DNA of 64,000 nucleotides from Sinohyriopsis cumingii (Eukaryota > Mollusca > Bivalvia > Unionida > Unionidae): the NCBI GenBank assembly GCA_028554795.2, contig CM068835.1, forward strand, positions 57,335,219 to 57,399,218, written 5' to 3'. A program made the position numbers and the translations under genes. Of this stretch, positions 1-64,000 are shown piece after piece. Under the pieces are notes generated by a model that had not been told where the DNA came from, did no database searches, and saw only the letters and a program-made list of their open reading frames with translations. Every line of letters begins with the position of its first letter. Positions within the stretch are counted from its first letter, which is position 1.

Positions 1-2729
1 ATTTTATTTTGCAACTTTGTATATATGATGTGTCTATTCCGTTACGGTTCGCTTGAATATCGCTGACATCAATTTCGTTTTCACTTAGAATGTTCCGCTC
101 ATATTTATGTTTAGCATTGACTTGCTGTCCAAATCTGTACAGAATCGCCCCCGAAAAAGACAATCGATGTATTTCTTGAACATTTTATTCTCTTCACGAA
201 AATGCAGTCCACCTACTTTGTCTGTTTATAAGAGTCGAGGTTGCACCAAAGGTCAGCGACGACAGCACTTTTGTTTATGTATATTCGGGGGAAAAGTTTT
301 CTTTATATTATCAAAAATTCAACAATATTGTTCCTTAATATGTTAATTATGATGCTGACTGATCCTACAATTTGATATATTTATTTGAATTTTGAGAGAG
401 AGAGAGAGAGACAGAAAGAGAGACAGAGTACAATAGCTGTAACTATACAGTGTGTGAGGCACTTGTTCGACCTATATCGCACGGTTTTATTACTTGACCG
501 ACAGATTATATAATACTTTTGGTCCATTTGTTGTCAATAGAGAGATGATAGATAGTTGGAACCTCATTTACGGAGATGACACTAGTGGCGATGATGATGC
601 TGTTTTACATCGGTGGGGATTGGAGAGGTACTGGTTTCGAACGGTAAAGTCTAATTGTCATCATGAAGTCAAATTGAAAAAAAAACTTCCAGCACGGCTT
701 TAGGCGTTGATTCATATTAATTAAAATAACTTCTGGGCCTCACTTAGCTTGAGAAAAATATTCTTACTCTGGTTTTGTAGAATAAAGAACCATCTATTAT
801 ACTGTTACACGCACACTGGTATTTACTTGACCGAGCGGTTGTCAAACCCTGGCGCAATTCTCGCTAAAAGTCATAAATTTACCCCGACTTCCCAAAGACT
901 TCCATACAACTTCAGTTGTAAACTAGAAAGCCCAACGTGTCCATTCGATACCTAAATTTTCCTCTAATTAATGCAAGACCACAGATAAAACAAACTGCCA
1001 AATATCTATCAACCGCACATCTGCATGTTTTATCTTCATCATGTTTCCGTACCGCCAACCGTTCACGCCTCAGAAAATACATGAGTATCCCCAACACTGG
1101 GAACTATTTTAACTCCGGCACCTTAGGCCAGTCAATGTATGCTTTCCAGGCACATTGCGCCAACATAACTGCACCATATTTGCCCACATGGCGACATAAA
1201 CGGTATCTGCCAAGTCCCTTCTTATTTATTCCCATGTGTAATTTACCGGTTTCCTACCGTAAATACTGCCCTTGCAGTCCCACCACCAATGTACACCACT
1301 AGATTTTAATATGGACTATTTTACGACAGGATCATTCATTTGGTTTTGGCCTGAATTCACTACTAGTGAACCATGGCATCATTGAAACTCAATAACACTT
1401 CACTCCGTGACGTTTGCTCCTAATAATTTGCTGATTATTTCGGGCTAGGAATATTTCCATTGCGCCGAATTCCAATAATCACACAAGTAATCACACAAAT
1501 CTAAGAATTCCTTAAAACGGGGCTCTATAACCAAATGCACATGCTTCATATTTATTACAATACTATAAATAACCTATTTGTGTTGCTGTTCCGTGAAGCC
1601 AAGTCAAACCAATCAACCTGTTCCGAGACATTATTTTTAGACTTTCATGTCATTAAACAAGGAAAGTCTGTAACCTGTACCTAATAACATAGCTTCGCGC
1701 AACAAGTTCATATATTATTTGGCCAGTATGAACTAAAATACGGAATGTCAAAATAAAAGTAAATATTTTCTTGTCAACTATAGTAAAAAGATTGAACTTT
1801 ATGAGACTAATAATGGAAAAATTGAATCCATTTATTAGCCAATTTGTGCATCTCAGAAGATTTCGTACTCTGTTGGGGTTGGGGGGTTGGAGAGGGTCTT
1901 TATTTTTTCTTTCTCTTTGTTTTTTTCCCACCAGAAGACTGGTTCCCTGTCGTAAGATCCTTAGTTATCCGATACCTATAGTCAATATCATTCCTTGTAT
2001 ATTTGTATATGGACGACCTTAGATAATCAAGTATGTAATTTGGATGACATTCCAAGTGCACTCAATAATAATAATGAACACTTACATAAAGTCGACAGGT
2101 GATAAGAATGAATGTTGGACTTAAAGAATGTTTGTCATATTCATACATTTTAAATGTAAATAAATGATTTGAATTGTTTTTCTTATGTTTCTCTTTATTT
2201 TCTGTGTTTCTGCTATTCAGATGTGCATGCAAGAAATATTGACCTATAAGCATTATGTAGTAGTACACAACCCTTATATTTGTGGTATAAGATCATACTT
2301 TCGATGCATTCATTTTCCTTAATTAGAGATTTTGCTTTTGTAAATAACAGATTAAAAAGGGATCATGGCACCCATCAGGTTCGTTTTATTTTTTTTTGCC
2401 AGTAGAAAACCAACTCTACTTTGAATTTTAAGGTTAGTAAAAACAAACACATTTTTCGCCCGTGTTTAAAAATCTGAAACATTCCAATATTAGATGCAAA
2501 ACCTGATCCCAGGATCCGGGTTTCAAATTTCATCAATGAAAAACATGTTAAATGTTTTTCATGATTCGAAAAAGTGATCGCATCCATTGGTATTATCCTG
2601 TAGCCATTAGCCATTTACTCTCCATGCACTTGTTAATAAGCTCACGCAGACGAGAAAATATGCTCTCTAGCTCGAAAAAGTCATGTTACTGTTGGCGTTT
2701 GTGATCTGGATTTTTAACGTAGCTTTAAC
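1..2729. other. Non-coding region upstream of first visible exon
   Basis: AT-rich DNA, probably an upstream intron or 5' flank of the giant gene. A GA-rich microsatellite lies at about 395-428. The open frames at 494-703 and 937-1302 show no family resemblance, codon bias or convincing splice context. I see no promoter or signal-peptide exon. Confidence 0.4.
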
Positions 2730-3003
2730 ATTTTTTCAGTCATATCGCTACGATGTCTGCAGTGTGGCAGTTCATAGTGATGTCTAGCACTGGGGCATCA
2801 TGACGCAGACATGTAGCATGATGTCCCACACAGTCACATTATCCTGACACCAAGCTGACCAGTCCTAACACTAACATCTTAACGCTGAGTGCCAAGCAAG
2901 GCAGCTGCTAGTACAATTTATGTCTTTGTTATGACTCAGCCGGCGTTTGAACCAGAAACCTCCCTCATTCGAGCGGACGCTCTATCCGCTTAGGCCACCG
3001 GAA
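2730..3003 (-). mobile_element. tRNA-derived SINE (mollusc-type)
   Basis: Read on the minus strand, 3001-2935 gives a tRNA-like head with an A box (GTGGCCTAAGCGGATAGAGC) and a B box (GGTTCAAACGCC). A conserved body follows (GAGTCATAACAAAGAC ... CTTGGCACTCAGCGTTAAGA ... AGGACTGGTC ... AATGTGACTGTGTGGG). From memory this head-plus-body layout is a widespread molluscan SINE. There is no tRNA fold beyond the head, so it is not a functional tRNA gene. The 5' end (plus-coordinate 3003) is clearer than the 3' end. Confidence 0.8.
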
Positions 3004-3629
3004 TGGTCATGTTACTGTTTGCAAAAATATGCAGTTGTTCTTAGAATCTGATACGTTCTTTCAATCGAATTATTATCTGTAAGTAAGATAAATTATTACG
3101 TTGTTTATGATGATAATTGATTATTTCCTCATGGGCTACAATGGTATGTTTGAAATCCCAGTTACTTCATCTTCCCACCGTCTTGCCATTCTGTCCATCC
3201 AATATGCCTTCTCCAACATTTTCATGCAGACGCGCAACACAAAAATAGTTATATTTCCCACGTTCTGATACTGTACATATATCATACACACACTGATTAG
3301 TTTTAAAGATCTTGACCGATTTCCTTTTTCCATCCTAGTTGGTATCCCCTCCATCTCCTTGTCACTAGTGCAACTTGATGGAAACTTTACGCTAGAACTA
3401 TGAAGAGAGGGTCTAAATGCTGAATTTGTCATGATTCCTTTTGGAGAAAGAAGTTTAGTATCAAATGAATAATTTTTGTACATTACAAATTATATATCAA
3501 ACATAGGAATCCAACAGGAAACTACGTATTAATATGAAGTGAAGCCACATTTAAAATCTTTATTAACTATATTGAATATGTTCGAGATAACTAATAACTC
3601 AAGCCGCAAGTTATGCTACCGTCCCCCTG

Positions 3630-3660
<31 letters not shown>

Positions 3661-4548
3661 ACACACACACACACACACTAATGATTTGTACCTTCAGAAT
3701 GTTTAATTTCACACAGGTGTAAATATGAAGATCTGCATTCTACATCCTTATATGCCGGATTTTATCTTATTCTTGGGGGTTTTTTCTCACGTAGGCACAC
3801 TAAATGTATACTACTTTACAATTTATGCACGTATAACAATGATTGAAATGAGAAATGAAAATAGATGGACCGAGATAGAATCAAAGAATAAAATGCAGTA
3901 CATTAAAACCGTTGACTGAAATTTAGCTCATAAATACGCATTAGATGGTTCAGTAAATACATTTAAATTTTAATAGCTTTTATAATCTGTAATCTTTCTC
4001 ATCTTTCTTTAAAAGAAATCTCAGCCCAGTGTGTAATATTATAATCAAAATTCTGGCCTGATGATAATTTATGAATAGTTTGTTCGAAAATGACTCTATC
4101 AAACTGATGCACGAAAACCTGCTCTTATCTCTCTGTGTATATGCGGAAATTCTAATAGAATGGCACCACAGACTTGGCATTCAATCTTTTTTTCAGTCTG
4201 GAAAGACAGATTTTTGATACAATTAGTGGCAGTTTCTAACACATTTATGTTAAACTCATGTACAGTCTGTAAGTAAACGGTAACAATAAACAGATGGTAA
4301 AACCTTCGGCCTGCAATAGTTTAATTAATTGAGAAATATTCAAAGAAAAATGGGCATCAAAATTCGAAAGAAATGGTAAGTTTAGCAGTTTGATTTCGAT
4401 AATAAAAAAGAATCTGTAATTCTATAGTATCTGTCCTTATACACTGTGAAAGTTGATCCAAAATGATACAGAAAGGGTAATAAATGCACAGGTATGAATG
4501 TCGATTGGACAGTGGGTGAAAGGGAATTGGTACATGGACTCAGAATAC

Positions 4549-4619
<71 letters not shown>

Positions 4620-6507
4620 CATTTCACCTTGCTTTTAAAATAAATGTAAAAAAGGAAGGGAAATACTCTTGAGAAAGGCAATAATATCACGTTTTATTTT
4701 TTTTCAAGTCGATGCACTTTACTCAAACAACATTTGAGTTGAAAGATGATAGTTCTCTCAAACACACACCTCTAGTTAAAATCAACGTACCATATAGATA
4801 TGCGATACAGCCATAACCCATGCATCGTTTTCAAACAAAAATACTATCTTGATTTGCTTGTAAAACACCTTTTTATCCCATGTGAGGAAAGAAAATTTAT
4901 TCATCATGATTTCTTTGTGTTTTAACCTATTTCCAAAAGCTAAAACTACATTTTCAAATATTGTGAAAATGGTTATAATTTTAAGGGAGGCAGATTATTA
5001 GAATGATACTTTACCTGTTTATGACCCCACTCAAAAAAAAAGAAGAGCTGCATCTTATCGTGAATTTCAATAAAATAATATATATGTTTAGATGATACTT
5101 ACCATGTTCAAATACTGTGTGCCACTCATATGGACTGATGACGTCATCCAAGATGGTTCCCATTTGTTTACAGTTACATTGAGTCCACTGCTGCTCACAT
5201 GCCTGGAAGGTTAGATTGGATGGACATACGCCGCTCTCAGTTGAGAAGTAAAAAAGTAGTCAACTGGCAACGTTTTCATCACAATCTGATTCCATAACAA
5301 ATATGCTAGTCAAGTTTCATATAGAGAGCTTAGGGACAACAAGGTTGGCTTCTATGGCGAACATTTTGTATGTTGGAGGACCACCATTTTCATTTAGGGG
5401 AGATGCGAACAGATGTGCCTTAAGGGCATGTAGAGCTAAAACAAGCACACCCCAAACCTAGTTATTTATTGGAAGAATACTTAACGGATCTGAATATACA
5501 GTTATAGTTTGTAGTAAAGCGGCATGTTTTTATAAGCTGCATATTTATGCATCACCGTGGGCCACATTATTATAAACCCTTATACAACTACCCAGTATTA
5601 GGTCTCACAGGATAGTTTCGTATTTTGACCCCCCCCCCAATTTTTAAGGTAGAAGGAATGAGCCTAATTATCACAATTCTAGCATTTATAAATTCGCACA
5701 TAAGCTAAATCTGTAATGTGGTTTACATTTACTTTGAGTTAGGCTTGGAAATGGGTTAGCTTGTTAGTGACTGCCTGTTACAGTTAGACGAGCATTGGAG
5801 ATCAAATGCGTACCTTGGGCTGCAAATGAACAGCCAATTGGCTTACGTATTTACGTGTGTCTGCTACAGAGGTAAATATCTAAAAATCTAGATGGTTGAG
5901 GAGTGATGAAAAGTTTGCTATTTGTTATAGTACTAGTGAACTTTTTTCATGCGTAAGGCACATACTGATTCTTTTAACTGCCTTGTCACAGGAAAATACT
6001 CAAAATCTCTCTTTTCTCTTTCCTGTCAAAAATGAATGTAAAATAGAGGGGTTGGTGGTAGTGTTGGTTCAGTATAAAAGCCACCAGTCGCATAAGGAAT
6101 TAACCTTAATACCTCAGTCAGAATCTTACAAGCATCCTTTTAACAAAAATCATTAGTTTTTATTTGTATCTTTATTGTAACATTATTATCATTTTTCTGC
6201 AATATGGTCACCATCGGATGAAAATATGCCAAAAATAACTGTCCAGTGAGACTTTATGTTCTGGCCAATATACAGATACAATGAACGGGATTACTGGAAT
6301 TTATATGCCTACGTCGATTTCTTTTTCACATATTTTAAGTTGTTCCTAATCTCTCAACGAAAAGCTGTCTATTCTATCTATATATGTCTCACTCTTTTTA
6401 TTTATCACTATTTCGTTTTTTCTTCAGCTATTTAATTATTGTTTTTTTATTTATGTATATCTTAGATAAATATATAGATGGTTTTTATTTTCTCATACAT
6501 TTTACAG
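3004..6507. other. Non-coding AT-rich region
   Basis: It contains a TC/CA microsatellite at about 3631-3679 and an (AT)n run at about 4552-4614. I found no convincing exon in frame with exon 1 (needed: a segment ending in phase 0). The ORFs at 3136-3483 (minus) and 5896-6156 look random. Confidence 0.4.
4552..4614. repeat. (AT)n microsatellite
   Basis: About 31 uninterrupted AT units. Similar (AT)n runs lie at about 7201-7230, 8331-8394, 11255-11310, 15782-15844, 19455-19527, 33657-33692, 46758-46842, 49111-49165, 50005-50097 and 56797-56865. ORFs encoding YIYIYI across them are artefacts. Confidence 0.95.
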
Positions 6508-62701
<56,194 letters not shown>

Positions 62702-64000
62702 GTAACTGAATTTTCTTCTGACAAACCTATTGAAACGGTGAACTTAATGAACATGTAAGTGCTGCTAAATGAGCACATGTATGTTGGCATCTGGATTTTT
62801 GTATTTCTACTCAAATATGTTATAAACATTAATGTGTTTAGAACCCTAATGACTTTCATTTCATATTTTAAAAATATTTTCTTTCTTTGAGCCAACAAGA
62901 CTGTAGTGGTCTCCAGGCTTTTTAAATATGCAAAAGGAATTTATTACAATTTTAAATACTTTATACCTTGTCTCTGTAGTTAATAACCTTCTTCAACGTA
63001 GCAATACCCACCTTCATTAATGCTGATGAAAAGGACTTAAGCTGTTTCGATTATCTAACTATTTACACGAAAATGGTGTACACAAATTAATAAATTATAA
63101 TAAAGGGGTCCTTGGATGCTGCCTTCGTGAGTGCAGTTTTACGTAAAAATGGGATCCAATCCCACGCTTATTCAAAAGGCAAAAACAGCTTTTGAAGTTA
63201 CTCGCTTTACGTGACAGTCTTTAACGTGTGCAAATAAATAGTCGGAATAATTAGGTTGAAGCAACTGGATTGATAGAAATTCAAACAGGAATTTTAGAAA
63301 GGTAATTCTATTGACGACATTGCACAGAGGTAATAGAATTCCAAATAAGTGTTGATCAATGTAAATACGTAATCATCAACTATTATTCAACCATTCTGAG
63401 GAAAACAACCTTGCACTTGAATATATTTAGCAATCATAACTTTAAAATAATTCCAATCATTTAATCAATTTCATCGTATGCATGTATCTAATTCATAGTT
63501 TTCACGGACCTGAATATATTTATATCAGTGTGCTAGTTGTTGCCCTGCGGAGTTTGGTAAGAGATACAGGTAAATTGTCTGAAAATCATTTCAAAGTAGA
63601 TATCTGGAAGAAAATAATGACAACATATTTTTAAAAAAGACCAAAGCCTGTAGCATATGACATAAATAATTCATAATTTCTTTTCGTTACTTTTATGGAC
63701 ACTGCAAACTTGTTTTTTAAGTTGTCATGTTTCAAGAACTCTAATTGTTCAGTATAGTAAATTGCTTTTCGTATTGGTTTCTTACATACGATGAGGTATA
63801 ACAAAAGTTAATAATGGAAAATAATCTACACAACTTTAATATTTTCCATTGTTGAACTATCCTAAGTATCTTTAGTGGTCAACAGCGGTGAAATACATTA
63901 GCGTTAAATGCCATCTTTCTACACCAGAATTCAATATTACCAAAATGGTAAGCAAGTCATTATATCTATAAAATAACTATATCAATCAGAACAAGATTAG
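62702..64000. other. Intron 17 (partial): nothing recognised
   Basis: AT-rich DNA after the last visible donor. A candidate acceptor/donor pair near 63529-63560 encodes an immediate in-frame stop and was rejected. The next exon should lie beyond the window and enter in phase 1. Confidence 0.5.

Noticed and set aside
937..1302. 121-codon ORF as a small gene or upstream exon
   Set aside because: No splice context, no domain and no continuity with exon 1.
2935..3001. tRNA gene
   Set aside because: The A and B boxes belong to a SINE head; the sequence continues into a SINE body and lacks a proper acceptor stem.
3136..3483. 115-codon reverse ORF
   Set aside because: No family resemblance; the composition looks random and it overlaps nothing conserved.
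63529..63560. Possible short exon between ATATCAG and GTAAGA
   Set aside because: In the required phase it contains a stop codon after one residue.

Overview
This is a eukaryotic, AT-rich, intron-rich genomic window, most probably from a mollusc (a bivalve is my first guess). The evidence is GT-AG introns of up to 11 kb, dense AT and GA microsatellites, a tRNA-derived SINE whose body I associate with molluscan genomes, and degenerate Polinton, DIRS, Penelope-like, LINE and hAT/MITE-type elements. There are no bacterial operons, rRNA genes or CRISPR arrays.

One host gene spans almost everything. I could chain 17 plus-strand exons between 6508 and 62701. Every junction is phase-compatible, and together they give 7,495 nt (about 2,498 codons) without a stop. 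Both ends are missing: there is no start codon or signal peptide on the left and no stop on the right. The predicted product is a very large extracellular or cell-surface modular protein. In order it has: a Cys/Trp-rich module (exons 1-6, with NSSP...GC...IPV.DPDGDTVRCRWA-type signatures); a Big_5-like Ig fold (exons 7-9); two further Ig-like domains (exons 10-11); two HYR-like domains and an FN3-like domain; about nine tandem CARDB-like domains; a PPC-like domain and further beta-sandwich segments; and finally a segment resembling the entry of an RHS/YD-repeat shell (GPLGKTW). Much of the second half looks like bacterial surface-protein architecture and sits in a single 3.8-kb exon, in a gene whose other exons are mostly 41-290 nt.

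The introns are a graveyard of mobile DNA. Intron 2 (7.4-19.6 kb) holds a triplicated 1.3-kb segment, an ISL2EU-like DNA transposon copy and a Penelope-like GIY-YIG remnant. Intron 4 (22.1-33.0 kb) holds broken Polinton/Maverick genes: SAP-like segments, the N-terminal half of a protein-primed polymerase B, a reverse-strand integrase and an A32-type packaging ATPase. Beside these is a second, different, opposite-strand polymerase B. Intron 7 (34.0-42.8 kb) holds a DIRS-like tyrosine-recombinase element, a tRNA-derived SINE and an inverted second copy of the ISL2EU-like element. Intron 8 (42.9-50.1 kb) holds two LINEs of different clades; the second is interrupted by a clean 177-bp hAT-type MITE with an 8-bp target duplication.

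All similarity statements are from reading the sequence and memory of the families; no search was run. Exon borders rest on splice consensus, phase and protein continuity, and element borders are approximate unless terminal repeats are stated.
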